Positions 7,439 to 16,459 of a stretch of DNA of 35,769 nt are shown here, in pieces. The notes below the pieces were generated by a model. It ran no database searches and had not been told where the DNA came from. It was given only the letters and a program-made list of their open reading frames with translations. Source of the stretch: Terriglobales bacterium (GTDB lineage: Bacteria > Acidobacteriota > Terriglobia > Terriglobales > Acidobacteriaceae); the NCBI GenBank assembly GCA_015655315.1, contig JAATFH010000264.1, positions 1 through 35,769 on the forward strand, given 5' to 3'. Numbering within the stretch: position 1 is the stretch's first letter; every line of letters starts with the position of its first letter. The position numbers were made by a program, and so were the translations under genes.

Positions 7439-9196
7439 ATGGTGTCCGACTTCGCACAACTCGTCAAGCAGCAGGCCGATATCGTGAAGATCATCGGCGA
7501 CTATGTGCGGTTGAGAAAGGCCGGAGCGCAGAATTTCAGCGGCTTATGTCCGTTTCACAAGGAGAAATCGCCGTCATTTTCTGTCCACGCGACGCGGCAG
7601 TTTTTTCACTGCTTCGGATGCGGCGTTTCGGGCGATGTCTTCTCCTTCATTCAAAAGATTGAAAACGTCAGCTTCCCGGAATCCGTTCGTTTCGTCGCGC
7701 AGAAATGCGGAATTCCACTGCCCAAGCGAGAATTCTCATCGGAAGAAGACGCGCAGGAAGGCCGCCAGCGCGCCAAACTTCTTGAGCTGCATGAGTTGGC
7801 CACGACCTGGTTTGAAGAGCAGCTCCGATCCGCTGAAGGAGCTTTGGCGCGCGAATATCTTTCCGGTCGCGGCCTGAAGCCCGAAGATATCCAGAAGTTC
7901 CGCATCGGCTACGCGCCGGAGTCGTTTCATGCGCTGCGCGAGCGTCTGCAATCCGTCGCCGATCAGGAGACACTGCGCCTGTCCGGCCTCTTCGCGTTCA
8001 AGGAGCAGGAAGACGGCAAGCCGGGACCGCTCTACTCGCGCTTTCGTAAGCGGGTGACGTTTCCTATCGCGAATGAATCGGGCCGCGTCATCGCCTTTAC
8101 CGCGCGGGCTCTCGAAGCAGGCGAGAAGTCAGGTCCCAAGTATCTGAACTCGCCGGAGACGCCGCTCTATTCCAAGGGCAACGTCCTTTTCAATCTCGAC
8201 AAGGCGAAGCAGGTCATTCGGGAACAGAAGGGCGCAGTCCTGGTGGAAGGTCAGATGGACTGCATCTCGGTCTATCTGGCAGGCGTGAAGAGCGTGATCG
8301 CAACCAGCGGCACGGCCTTTACGGAAGCCCAGGTGCGTCTGCTGTCGCGCTATACGACCCGCATCATCGTGAACTTCGATCCCGATACCGCAGGCGCGAA
8401 TGCGGCGGAGAAGTCGATTGCCCTGCTCACAGAAGAGGGTTTTGACGTCGGCGTCGTGACGCTCGAAGGCGGACTCGATCCGGATCGCTATATTCGCGAG
8501 CATGGCGCACAGGCGTATTTCGCGGCTCTGCGTGGAGCGAAGCGCCACACCGACTATCTGGTGGAACGGGCGCGGCAGCTGTTCCCTCCAGTGACCGCCG
8601 CGGCGAAGATAGAGGCGTTGAACTTCCTGCTGCCGCATATCAAGCGCATGCCGAACCGCATCACCCGCGACGAATTCGCCGCGGATGCCGCGCAGAAGCT
8701 CGGCATCGATTCAGCGCTGGTGCGGGAAGAGTTAAAGGAAGCAGCCGCGAAGCGCCGCGATTCCCTGGCGCATTCCATCCCTGCCTTCAGCGAAGCGGAG
8801 AAGGTTTTGCTGCAGGCGCTTGCGGGAGCGCTCTCCGAGCCCGCATGCCAGGCGGCGGTCGCCGGCTATGATGCCAATGAAGTCCACTTCGAAGGATTGA
8901 CGGTCGCTCCGATTCTCAAGCAGCTGCGGCATCGCGGCTCCCGCGATCCCATGGAAGCCATCGACGATCCTTTCGGGCGCGGCCTGCTGGCGCGGGCGCT
9001 CCATGAAGAATTGGAGGCGGTCAATGTAGAGCGCGTCACAGCGGCGCTCGACACATTGCGGCACCGCCATCTCGAACGCCGTCAACGCGAACTGCGTGCT
9101 GCCATCAGCGACGCCGAGCGCAGGGCAGACTCCGCTTCCGTGATCCAGCTGACGGCGGAAAAGCTGGCCGTAGACCGCCAGTTGCGTGAGCTCTAA
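7439..9196 (+). CDS. dnaG: DNA primase
   Basis: A 585-residue bacterial primase. The N-terminal CHC2 zinc finger is C37-x2-H40-x17-C58-x2-C61. The RNA polymerase core follows, with the primase basic motif in KYLNSPETPLYSKGNVLFNLDKAK (about 234-257). The TOPRIM domain has EGQMD (Glu270) and NFDPDTAG (Asp314, Asp316). The C-terminal part (about 430-585) is the DnaB-interacting helical region, with a charged coiled-coil end. It synthesises RNA primers at the replication fork. The ATG at 7439 follows an AT-rich stretch (7375-7400) likely to hold the promoter. rpoD, a common neighbour, is not present here. Confidence 0.96.
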   Translation: MVSDFAQLVKQQADIVKIIGDYVRLRKAGAQNFSGLCPFHKEKSPSFSVHATRQFFHCFGCGVSGDVFSFIQKIENVSFPESVRFVAQKCGIPLPKREFSSEEDAQEGRQRAKLLELHELATTWFEEQLRSAEGALAREYLSGRGLKPEDIQKFRIGYAPESFHALRERLQSVADQETLRLSGLFAFKEQEDGKPGPLYSRFRKRVTFPIANESGRVIAFTARALEAGEKSGPKYLNSPETPLYSKGNVLFNLDKAKQVIREQKGAVLVEGQMDCISVYLAGVKSVIATSGTAFTEAQVRLLSRYTTRIIVNFDPDTAGANAAEKSIALLTEEGFDVGVVTLEGGLDPDRYIREHGAQAYFAALRGAKRHTDYLVERARQLFPPVTAAAKIEALNFLLPHIKRMPNRITRDEFAADAAQKLGIDSALVREELKEAAAKRRDSLAHSIPAFSEAEKVLLQALAGALSEPACQAAVAGYDANEVHFEGLTVAPILKQLRHRGSRDPMEAIDDPFGRGLLARALHEELEAVNVERVTAALDTLRHRHLERRQRELRAAISDAERRADSASVIQLTAEKLAVDRQLREL

Positions 9197-9237
9197 GCGG
9201 TCGTCCTGTCTTCGGGAGTCACATCCGCTTCGCCAAT

Positions 9238-9252
9238 CCGGCCTTACGCCGG
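9238..9252. terminator. Short hairpin after dnaG
   Basis: CCGGC-CTTAC-GCCGG makes a perfect 5-bp stem with a 5-nt loop, 42 bp after the dnaG stop. No T-run follows; the next bases are TAAAATAG, which may instead be a -10 element for the following gene. As a terminator this is weak. Confidence 0.3.
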
Positions 9253-9266
9253 TAAAATAGAGGGTG

Positions 9267-10199
9267 ATGAGTACGAACCTTCACACAGCACTGACAGCCA
9301 TGCTGGGCAAAGCTGCCCACGAAGCCGGATTGAGCATTCTTTCCGCCGAAGCAGGCACCGACTTCAACCAACGCCCGACGGCGCAATTCAGGCTGGCGCT
9401 TTCTCCAGACGCGCCTCCGGCGAAGACGCTGCAGCTGGAGCTGAGCGACGCCTTCGACTTCGAGAAGCCCGACCTGCTGCCGGAAATTACCGTCCACCTG
9501 CGCGAAGCGGCAAAGCGCCTGCGCAATCCGCGCCCGGACGCATACGTGACCCAGGCCGGATTGCCGCTCAGCTTCAACCAGTTTGCGTGGCCCTTTCATC
9601 AGTCGACTTCCGGCGCTGACACCTACGTCGTCCACGGCGTCGTCCATCTGGAAGACGGCTCAGACTCGCCTCTGCACGCGAAGGTATCCGCAAGCATGAC
9701 GGTTACATTTGCCGAGATCGTGCCCGCGCCCGAGCAGCCTTACGCGGAGACTTTCATCTACAACGCCATCCGCAAGACACTGGATCAGGGCCAGCTTGAG
9801 CTGCTCAAGAGCGGCAACCGCCAGCCGGTTCCGGTCACGACGCGCTATTACAGCCGCTGGCAGAAGAAGTTCTTCTTCACGGACACGGACGATGCGAGCA
9901 GGCTTGAGTTTCTGGAACTGAAGGCTTACTGGCTTTCGCATGTACTGGGAAAAGACGAGCCCGTCTGGATCGCCGATCCGCGCGATGCGCAATATCTGAA
10001 TACCACTGCTGAGGAGCTGGCCCGCATGGCTGGCGATCTCTCGAAGCAGGGTCTGCTGGTGCTCACGGATGACTACGCCGTTCCGACGGCGACGCTTCTG
10101 GCGAGAGCGGAAGAGTACAACACGAAGATGCACGCCGCGCTCGACATCACCAAGCCGACCTTCAACGAGGAGATGCGCGCCGGCCACACCAACATGTAG
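9267..10199 (+). CDS. Conserved-looking soluble protein of unknown function
   Basis: A 310-residue protein I do not recognise. It has no signal peptide or membrane segment. The N-terminal ~60 residues are mixed alpha/beta. A beta-rich middle (about 90-155, with TYVVHGVVHLEDGSDSPLHAKVSASMTVTF) contains a pattern resembling an immunoglobulin- or hotdog-like sheet. The C-terminal third is helical and aromatic-rich (RYYSRWQKKFFFTDTDD, then LEFLELKAYWLSHVLGKDEPVW). The last part holds TAEELARMAGDLSKQGLLVL, which resembles a winged-helix or small helical module. A GTG at 9264 gives one extra residue; the ATG is preferred. A TAAAAT hexamer lies 8 nt upstream. It follows dnaG on the same strand and is convergent with the TM2 gene, 14 bp away. 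Confidence 0.7.
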   Translation: MSTNLHTALTAMLGKAAHEAGLSILSAEAGTDFNQRPTAQFRLALSPDAPPAKTLQLELSDAFDFEKPDLLPEITVHLREAAKRLRNPRPDAYVTQAGLPLSFNQFAWPFHQSTSGADTYVVHGVVHLEDGSDSPLHAKVSASMTVTFAEIVPAPEQPYAETFIYNAIRKTLDQGQLELLKSGNRQPVPVTTRYYSRWQKKFFFTDTDDASRLEFLELKAYWLSHVLGKDEPVWIADPRDAQYLNTTAEELARMAGDLSKQGLLVLTDDYAVPTATLLARAEEYNTKMHAALDITKPTFNEEMRAGHTNM

Positions 10200-10213
10200 G
10201 AGTGAGCGCAGTT

Positions 10214-10648
10214 CTATTGCACGACCGCCGTGCCGCAGCGGCTGCAGAACTTCACGCCCGGCACCAGCGGTGTTCCACAGGAAGAGCAGGCGGCAGCGGC
10301 CAGGGATCGCGACGGGACCATCCCCGCGCTCCCTGCAGTTGCGGGAATGGCATATTGCAGGCTTGCCGCCAGAAGCGATGCCTGCTGGGCATTGAACTGG
10401 CGCACGCGGCCGGGCATGAAAATGCATTCCACCAGGCTGACAACGGTGGGAACGCCGCTCCAGCAGAAAAGCAGATACAGGATGCCCAGACCGTTCCGGC
10501 GCAGGTAGAAGTGGTGCGCTCCGAAGCTTCCCAGGAATAACGCCAGCAATACGCCCACCACTTCGTCTTTTTGTACGGCAGACATCTGGGCATAGAAGAC
10601 CGCCCTCTGCTGATCGGTCAGGTTGCCGGTAATCCACGGTGTGGTCAT
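10214..10648 (-). CDS. TM2-domain membrane protein with C-terminal zinc ribbon
   Basis: A 144-residue protein starting at MTTPWITGNL. A GAGGGA box 7 nt upstream supports this start over a longer frame reaching 10900, which lacks family resemblance. Residues about 29-80 form a TM2 domain: two membrane helices around the characteristic GSFGAHHFYLRRNGLGILYLL, with GAHHFY matching the family core. After a linker, CSSCGTPLVPGVKFCSRCG (121-139) is a double CxxC zinc ribbon of the zinc-ribbon_2 type. The function is unknown; TM2 proteins are found in all domains of life. It is divergent from the AI-2E-like transporter with 154 bp between the starts. Confidence 0.85.
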   Translation of the reverse strand: MTTPWITGNLTDQQRAVFYAQMSAVQKDEVVGVLLALFLGSFGAHHFYLRRNGLGILYLLFCWSGVPTVVSLVECIFMPGRVRQFNAQQASLLAASLQYAIPATAGSAGMVPSRSLAAAACSSCGTPLVPGVKFCSRCGTAVVQ

Positions 10649-10802
10649 TGGCTTATTCCCTCGTTCCTGCTGGTAAGGAGCATACGCATTCCTATATGAG
10701 ATGGTTCCAGGCCGCCGCTGGCAAGTCTGCATCTGAGCAATTGTTGCAATCTTGCTCTCCTCAGTCTTTAATCGGGAAGACTCCCCCCTGCAGGTATGAA
10801 CC

Positions 10803-12734
10803 ATGAATGGCACCGACCGTGGCGCTGGCGCCATCAACAGGAACAAAAGGGGATGGCTCAACAATGAGCCGATGCTGGTTCTCGCGCTGGTGCTGTTCAC
10901 GCTTTACTTTGCCCGCGATCTGCTGATTCCCTTTGCCATGGCGCTGACGCTGAACTTTCTGCTGGCGCCCGCGGTGATAAAGCTCGAACGCCTGCGCCTG
11001 CGACGGCTCCCGGCAGTGATCCTCGTGGTGCTGCTGGCTTCGGCATTTATGGTGGTTGGCGGCTGGGTGGTGATTCGGCAGCTGCTGGACGTGGCCAGCG
11101 ATATCCCGAGTTACCACCAGAATATCGACCACAAGTTGTCCTCTGTCCACGCCCCCACCACCGGTCCGGTAGGAAATGCAATTACCGGAATCAAGATCCT
11201 CAGCGAGGATTTATACGGGACACAAACCCCCCAGTCGTCGCCGCTGCCCGTGCCGGATAAAAGCCGCATCGGCCCGCGCAGCCGCGAGGGGACGCTATCG
11301 GCCACTCAGCCCATCCTTCAGAATGCAACGCCTTCGCAGGTGGTCGTCGTTCAGCCGCCCCTCAGCGACCGCGCCTACGCCCAGCAGTTGCTCAAGCCCT
11401 TCCTCAAGCCGCTCGGCATGCTCGGCATGGTCGCGATCTTCACCATCTACATGCTGATCAAGCGCGAAGACCTGCGCAACCGGCTCATGCTGCTTGCCGG
11501 GATGGGCCGCCTGAACGTGATGACACAGGCGCTCGACGATGCCGCGCACCGTATCAGCAGTTACCTTCTCCTCAATGTTCTGGTGAATGCCAGCTATGGA
11601 GCCGTCTTCGGCATCGGGCTGTATCTGCTGCATATACCCAATGCCACGCTCTGGGGTGTTCTGCTTGGCATTCTGCGCATGGTTCCGTATGCAGGCATGA
11701 TCATTGGCGGCGGCCTGCCAATCTGTTTTGCCTTCGCCGTTTTTCCGGGATGGTGGCCGTTCATCTTCGTCCTGACGCTGTTCCTGGGGCTGGAGGTGGC
11801 GGTAAGCAACTTCATCGAGCCGTGGCTTTATGGGACGCACACCGGCATCTCGGCACTGGCGCTGGTCACGACCGCCATGGTCTGGACGTTGCTTTGGGGA
11901 TTGCCGGGCCTGATCCTCTCGACGCCGCTCACCGTCTGCCTGATCGTGATGGGCCGTTACATGCCGCAGATGTCGTTCCTGCACATCCTGCTGGGAGACG
12001 AAGCCGAGCTTGCCCCGGAAGCCCACTTCTACGAACGCCTGCTGGCCATGGACCAGACAGAGGCGCACAATATTGCCGATAAATTTCTTGAAGGCCACAG
12101 GCTGGTCGATCTCTATGACGGCGTGGTGCTGCCTGCTTTGAGCCTCGCCGAACAGGACCGGCACAAGGGTTTTCTCGACGATACCCGCAGCACCTTTCTT
12201 TTTCAGAGCGCCACCGAGTTGATCGCCGAGCTGACCGACTACCGTTCGACCTTGCCCGATCTGCTCTCCGATATGGAGGTGCAAACGGAAAAGGCCTGTC
12301 CGATTGTGTGTATCCCGGCCAACGATCAGGCCGACGAGATCGCCGCCGTGATGCTCGCTCAACTGCTGGAACAGAGCGGGCACAAGACGATGCTGTTGCC
12401 TGCCATAGCGCTGACGCCGGAGATCGTCGATCGCCTGCGGGAAGAGCCGAGCACGACGATCTGCATCTCCGCGCTTCCGCCATTTGCGTTCGTGCATGCG
12501 CGCAATCTATGCCAGCGCGTTCGAGAGTGCCTGCCGGAAAACCGTATCCTTATCGGGCTTTGGGGCGCAGCCGGAGACAATGAAACTCTGCGCGAACGAT
12601 TTGGCTCCGGCCGCCCCGATGGCGTGGCGGCTACGCTGGCGCAGGCTCTTCGCTTAGGACGCGGCTGCGAGCCGCATATCGCTGCAATTCCGGCGAGCCG
12701 CAGGATAGAAAGCAGCGCAGGCGTTCGACTCTGA
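10803..12734 (+). CDS. AI-2E family (PerM-like) transporter fused to a B12-binding-like domain
   Basis: A 643-residue fusion. Residues 20-390 are an AI-2E/UPF0118 permease with hydrophobic helices near 23-58, 69-91, 204-219, 255-278, 283-305, 310-332 and 345-383, and family blocks such as LRMVPYAGMIIGG (291-303) and EPWLYGTHTGISALAL (339-354). Residues ~120-185 are a low-complexity Pro/Ser-rich periplasmic or cytoplasmic loop. Residues 400-480 are a helical bundle (ERLLAMDQTEAHNIADKFLE, LPALSLAEQDRHKG), and 500-620 a Rossmann-like fold like the cobalamin-binding domain of MerR/photoreceptor proteins. The His of the D-x-H-x-x-G cobalamin ligand motif is missing (ANDQADE in its place), so cobalamin binding is doubtful. 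The transported substrate is unknown. Confidence 0.85.
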   Translation: MNGTDRGAGAINRNKRGWLNNEPMLVLALVLFTLYFARDLLIPFAMALTLNFLLAPAVIKLERLRLRRLPAVILVVLLASAFMVVGGWVVIRQLLDVASDIPSYHQNIDHKLSSVHAPTTGPVGNAITGIKILSEDLYGTQTPQSSPLPVPDKSRIGPRSREGTLSATQPILQNATPSQVVVVQPPLSDRAYAQQLLKPFLKPLGMLGMVAIFTIYMLIKREDLRNRLMLLAGMGRLNVMTQALDDAAHRISSYLLLNVLVNASYGAVFGIGLYLLHIPNATLWGVLLGILRMVPYAGMIIGGGLPICFAFAVFPGWWPFIFVLTLFLGLEVAVSNFIEPWLYGTHTGISALALVTTAMVWTLLWGLPGLILSTPLTVCLIVMGRYMPQMSFLHILLGDEAELAPEAHFYERLLAMDQTEAHNIADKFLEGHRLVDLYDGVVLPALSLAEQDRHKGFLDDTRSTFLFQSATELIAELTDYRSTLPDLLSDMEVQTEKACPIVCIPANDQADEIAAVMLAQLLEQSGHKTMLLPAIALTPEIVDRLREEPSTTICISALPPFAFVHARNLCQRVRECLPENRILIGLWGAAGDNETLRERFGSGRPDGVAATLAQALRLGRGCEPHIAAIPASRRIESSAGVRL

Positions 12735-12744
12735 AATCTGGAAA

Positions 12745-12837
12745 TCATCCCAGTGGAAAAAAGAAAATAATACATAACAGCATGAGCAGAATAAGGCTGC
12801 CGAAATGAGCAAGCGTGTAGTCTTTGCTGTGGGTCAT
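12745..12837 (-). CDS. 30-residue single-helix membrane microprotein
   Basis: A 30-codon frame reads MTHSKDYTLAHFGSLILLML and continues with a hydrophobic Leu/Cys/Ile/Phe run to a Pro-Leu-Gly end and TGA. Ten polar residues precede one membrane helix of about 18 residues. GAGGAAAA lies 7-14 nt before the ATG as a plausible ribosome binding site. It resembles the many short single-helix proteins associated with membrane complexes, but I cannot name a family. It lies tail-to-tail with the AI-2E gene (10 bp) and is divergent from alr. The rest of the 312-bp gap between those genes shows nothing further that I can support apart from likely promoters. Confidence 0.45.
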   Translation of the reverse strand: MTHSKDYTLAHFGSLILLMLLCIIFFFPLG

Positions 12838-13046
12838 GGAGCGTTTTCCTCATGAACATCTTGTCTGGCTTTCCGCGCTCTGCTCGCGTGGAATCTGTGG
12901 GATGCGTCCTTGACTCCCAAAAAGGAAAACACATTTCCCATCCTGGGATCCGTCGCCAGAAAATTCACAGATCGAAACAACAAAATTTCTGAAGAATACG
13001 CTTTTTAGAGACCAGTCGCTTCGCAGTTTAGGATGAAAGCAACGTC

Positions 13047-14219
13047 ATGATGCCAACTCGTCCTGTCTGGGCGGAGATTTCCCGCTCGCGCCTCCTTGCC
13101 AACTGGAACTTGTTACGCAACGCAGCCGCCGACAAGGCGAATGTGCTTGCTGTAGTAAAGGCGAATGCCTATGGACACGGTATTCTCGATTGCGCCCCAA
13201 TTCTTGCCGGCGCGGGAGCAGAATGGTTCGGCGTAACCTGCGTCGCGGAAGCGATTGCGCTGCGTCAGGTCTGCCCTCAATCGCGCATCCTGGTCATGTC
13301 GGGGCTATGGGAGGGCGAGGCGGAGGCGATCATCGAGCACAGGCTCACCCCACAAATATGGGAGCCGTTTCATTTCAACCTGCTGGAGGCTGCGGCACGC
13401 AGGCGCGGGCTGAATGCAGGATCGATTCCGGTGCATCTTGAGATCGATACCGGCATGTCCCGGCAGGGAGTGCGTTCGCTCGATGGGCTGAAGACATTGC
13501 TCGGTCGCTGCGGCGCCGAGTCGCCGGTTTCTATCGAGGGCGTCATGACTCACTTCAGTGCGCCTGAAGTCATCGAACCCGATGAGACGCAGGCGCAGAT
13601 CGCTCGCCTTGCCGCAGCGCTTGATGTGATCGCGGAGCATGGCATTCGGCCAGCCTGGATACATGCAGGCAACTCGGCCACGCTCTTTGTGCCGTGGCAT
13701 CTGCTTACTCTCAAAGAACTCGCTGAGAAATACAGTGCCCGCCTGATGCTGCGACCAGGACTGGCCCTCTACGGTTATCTGCCGCGATTTGTGCCTTGTA
13801 CTCATGAGGTTGCGGCGCTCCAGCCAGTGCTGGCATGGAAGGCGCGCGTCGTCTCTCTCCGAACCATCGATGCGGACGAGAGCGCAGGGTACAACATGAC
13901 CTTTCGCGCGAGGCGGCGGACCCGGCTCGCGCTCATTCCGGTGGGCTATGCCGATGGCTTCAACCGCCTGCTTTCGAATCGCGGCCATGCGCTGGTGCGC
14001 GGGAAAAGAGTCCCGATCGCCGGACGCGTATCGATGGACCAGACGATCCTCGACGTAACGGATCTTCCCGATGTCGAAATGGGCGACGAAGTCGTTTTGA
14101 TCGGCGAGCAGGGAGAGGAACGCATCACCGCCTATGATCTAGCGGACGCAATCGGTACCATCCCCTACGAAATCACCTGTGCGATCCATGCGCGGGTGCC
14201 GCGCCGTCTGGTTGATTAA
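13047..14219 (+). CDS. alr: Alanine racemase
   Basis: A 390-residue fold-type III PLP enzyme. The N-terminal barrel starts with VWAEISRSRLLANWNLLR. AVVKANAYGHG places the PLP-binding Lys at residue 38. LEIDTGMSRQGV and IHAGNSATLF are barrel strand motifs, and the phosphate/pyridine-binding MLRPGLALYGY is near 233-244. The second catalytic base is the Tyr of ESAGYNMTF (Tyr282), contributed to the partner subunit. The C-terminal beta domain has PIAGRVSMDQTILDVTD. It interconverts L- and D-alanine for peptidoglycan synthesis in the cytoplasm. The next ATG, three bases on, could also serve as start. The hydrolase gene starts 14 bp after the stop. Confidence 0.95.
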   Translation: MMPTRPVWAEISRSRLLANWNLLRNAAADKANVLAVVKANAYGHGILDCAPILAGAGAEWFGVTCVAEAIALRQVCPQSRILVMSGLWEGEAEAIIEHRLTPQIWEPFHFNLLEAAARRRGLNAGSIPVHLEIDTGMSRQGVRSLDGLKTLLGRCGAESPVSIEGVMTHFSAPEVIEPDETQAQIARLAAALDVIAEHGIRPAWIHAGNSATLFVPWHLLTLKELAEKYSARLMLRPGLALYGYLPRFVPCTHEVAALQPVLAWKARVVSLRTIDADESAGYNMTFRARRRTRLALIPVGYADGFNRLLSNRGHALVRGKRVPIAGRVSMDQTILDVTDLPDVEMGDEVVLIGEQGEERITAYDLADAIGTIPYEITCAIHARVPRRLVD

Positions 14220-14233
14220 ATTAAACTATAAGC

Positions 14234-15496
14234 ATGCTTGGTAAGTGGTATGCGCGCCGGATGTTCGCATGGGAGACGGCGCTGACAACGCGCGATGAAA
14301 ATCGGGTCGTTCGGCCTGTCGAATGGGGCTTCGAGTGGCTCGATGATTTCCTGCGCTCGCACCATCTGGGAAGCGCGCCGCAGGCATCGCTCGATCCCGA
14401 GCGCGCTCAAGATGCGATGATCGCGCTCAATGAAGCCGTCGTTCGCGAAAGCGACAGCTTCTTCGGCTATGAGCCGCCGACGGACTACCGGCTGGAAGAA
14501 CGGCATCCGCAGCTGTTCCCGACCAATGTGCGTCCGGAAACCTTGGCGCAGGACGCGAAGCTCAAGGCCATGGCCGCGGACGGCAAACTGGGGGCCGCGC
14601 AATTTTTGCGCTTCACTTCGCCGGTGCGAACGCCATATCCGGAAAACGATCTGGTGAATGCGCGCTGGTATCCCGCTCCAGCAGAAAAACAGGCCGGTAA
14701 GCCGAAGCAGGCGATCATCGTGATGCCGCAGTGGAACGCGGATGCCTTCAGTCACAACGCGCTTTGCTCGCTCTTTAACCGTTTCGGGATTTCCGCATTG
14801 CGGTTGAGCAAGCCGTACCACGACATTCGCCGTCCGGCGGAGCTGGAACGCTCGGACTATGCCGTCAGCTCGAACATCGGGCGCACGATTTCCGCGTGCA
14901 GGCAGGCCGTGATTGATATTCGCTGTTGCCTGGATTGGTTGGAGACGCAGGGCTACGAGCAGTTCGGTATTCTCGGGACAAGCCTCGGCTCCTGTTATGG
15001 CTTTATCGCCAGCGCGCATGATGCACGCCTGCGCGTGAACGCCTTCAATCACGCCTCCGTGTCTTTCGGTGACGTTGCCTGGACAGGGCAGAGCACGCGG
15101 CACATCCGCAAGGCGTTCGAAGATGCCGGATTGACGCAGGCTGGCCTCCATAAGCTGTTCGCTTCCGTCAGTCCTGAGTCGTACATGGAGCGCTTTGCTG
15201 CGACGCCGAAGAAAGTGCTCGTCGTGCACGCGACCTACGACCTGACTTTCCTGCGCGAGTATTCGCTCGAAGTGCTGCGGCGATTTTCGGAGCTGGGCGT
15301 GGATTTTGTCTCGAAGGTGCTGCCCTGCGGTCATTACACGACTGGCGAAACTCCTTACAAATTCATCGATGGCTGGTATCTGGGGTCTTTTGTGTATAAC
15401 GCCTTCAAACAGCTCGCACTGGAACCGTCTAAAATGCCGTCTCTCGCAAAACCTGCAGGGGAACGCGTTCAGGATGAGGAATTGCTGACGCGCTGA
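14234..15496 (+). CDS. Alpha/beta hydrolase of the ABHD18-like family
   Basis: A 420-residue alpha/beta hydrolase without signal peptide. The N-terminal 150 residues (RPVEWGFEWLDDFL and the segment up to SPVRTPYPENDLVNARWY) form a cap or extension before the core. The core shows IIVMPQWNADAFSHNALC (first strand and oxyanion region), FGILGTSLGSCYGF with the Ser of G-T-S-L-G as nucleophile (near residue 254), VLVVHATYDLTFLREY with the probable catalytic Asp (near 340), and LPCGHYTTGE with the His (near 363). The substrate is unknown. It lies 14 bp after alr and could share its transcript, although a TAAACT hexamer 6 nt before the ATG suggests its own leaderless promoter. It is convergent with the M23 peptidase. 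Confidence 0.78.
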   Translation: MLGKWYARRMFAWETALTTRDENRVVRPVEWGFEWLDDFLRSHHLGSAPQASLDPERAQDAMIALNEAVVRESDSFFGYEPPTDYRLEERHPQLFPTNVRPETLAQDAKLKAMAADGKLGAAQFLRFTSPVRTPYPENDLVNARWYPAPAEKQAGKPKQAIIVMPQWNADAFSHNALCSLFNRFGISALRLSKPYHDIRRPAELERSDYAVSSNIGRTISACRQAVIDIRCCLDWLETQGYEQFGILGTSLGSCYGFIASAHDARLRVNAFNHASVSFGDVAWTGQSTRHIRKAFEDAGLTQAGLHKLFASVSPESYMERFAATPKKVLVVHATYDLTFLREYSLEVLRRFSELGVDFVSKVLPCGHYTTGETPYKFIDGWYLGSFVYNAFKQLALEPSKMPSLAKPAGERVQDEELLTR

Positions 15497-15505
15497 CCTC
15501 GTTCG

Positions 15506-16393
15506 CTACGGTGTTGGCGGCAGCTTCAACCGGAAAAGCAGCGCGGGATCGAGATATCCGCCCTGCCAGCGTGCGGCGAAGTGCAGGTGCGGGCCGGTCG
15601 CGCGGCCCGTGGCTCCGCTCAAACCCAGCAGTTGATGGGGCTGCACGGTTTGCCCTTCTGAAACCAGAATCTTCGATAGATGCATATAGATGGTCGTGAA
15701 CTGCTGTCCGTGATCGATGACCACGCAATTCCCCTCATAGAAGAGATTGCGGGCGAGAATCACTTTTCCCGAGTTGGCTGCATGCACCGGCGTCCCCGAC
15801 GCAGCGCGGAAATCCATGCCGCGATGAATGCTGGCCAGCTTGTCATTGAAGACCCGGCGCGTGCCGAACGAATCCGTTGCCGGGGAGTGCACGGGAAGCT
15901 GAAAGTCTCCCTGCCATAAAGGCGCCGATGCGCTCTGAGCGAAGGCGTGGTCTTTGATCTCTTTGTCTGCCGCGATCCTTTTGAGCGTTGCGGCATCCGG
16001 CTCCACAAACTTTTCTGAAACATGAAGCTCGACCTGCCGGTAATTCGCTGGCTCGACGCGAACCTCGCGCGTCGCGCTCACGCTTCTGCCATCCGGCATA
16101 GTGGCGTGCAGTGTAAGCATGTAGGTGCCGGGAGCGATCTCCACATCGGCTCCCGCGAGCGCATACCAGACCGTCCTGCGTGACGATGCAAAGAAATCGA
16201 CCGCGTGGCCGAACCATTCGCCTTGCACGGTGGCTGGAGCACTCCTGAACTCGACCGTCAACAAGCAGGGAGAACCGCTGGCAAGCCGGGCCGGGGTCCA
16301 GGCGATGCTTTTGAAAATGTCATCGCTCTGCGCCCATCCCGAAAACGGCAAGCAGAAGAAGGCGATTGTGAGGAAGGCAAGGTAGAGACGCAT
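15506..16393 (-). CDS. Secreted M23 (LytM-type) peptidase
   Basis: A 295-residue protein with a clear signal peptide (MRLYLAFLTIAFFCLPFSGWAQ, cleavage near 22). Residues ~30-125 form a beta-sandwich-like domain seen in front of some M23 domains. The peptidase domain spans about 170-290, with zinc ligands in HRGMDF (His and Asp) and HLHF (His), and the catalytic first His of that HLH motif; DHGQQFTTIYMHLSKILVSEGQ is the conserved middle. It would cut peptide cross-links in peptidoglycan or activate amidases in the periplasm. GAGGCG lies 5-10 nt before the ATG. It is divergent from glyA with 66 bp between starts. Confidence 0.9.
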   Translation of the reverse strand: MRLYLAFLTIAFFCLPFSGWAQSDDIFKSIAWTPARLASGSPCLLTVEFRSAPATVQGEWFGHAVDFFASSRRTVWYALAGADVEIAPGTYMLTLHATMPDGRSVSATREVRVEPANYRQVELHVSEKFVEPDAATLKRIAADKEIKDHAFAQSASAPLWQGDFQLPVHSPATDSFGTRRVFNDKLASIHRGMDFRAASGTPVHAANSGKVILARNLFYEGNCVVIDHGQQFTTIYMHLSKILVSEGQTVQPHQLLGLSGATGRATGPHLHFAARWQGGYLDPALLFRLKLPPTP

Positions 16394-16418
16394 GGGGTCG
16401 CCTCATGATTGTGCAACA

Positions 16419-16436
16419 ATGCGGCGAAATCCGCAT
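16419..16436. promoter_or_regulatory. Inverted repeat in the glyA/M23 shared promoter
   Basis: ATGCGG-CGAAAT-CCGCAT has perfect 6-bp arms. It lies between the divergent starts, directly upstream of a TACAAT -10-like hexamer (16448-16453) whose spacing would place the transcript start at the glyA ATG. It could be an operator or a part of the promoter. Confidence 0.3.
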
Positions 16437-16459
16437 GATCTTGAGGCTACAATCGATGT

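Noticed and set aside
10649-10900. N-terminal extension of the TM2 protein frame
   Set aside because: It overlaps the start of the AI-2E gene and lacks domain features; a ribosome binding site supports 10648.
11295-12497. 400-codon minus-strand frame across the AI-2E gene
   Set aside because: Antisense shadow in GC-rich DNA with His/Arg/Gln-rich nonsense composition.
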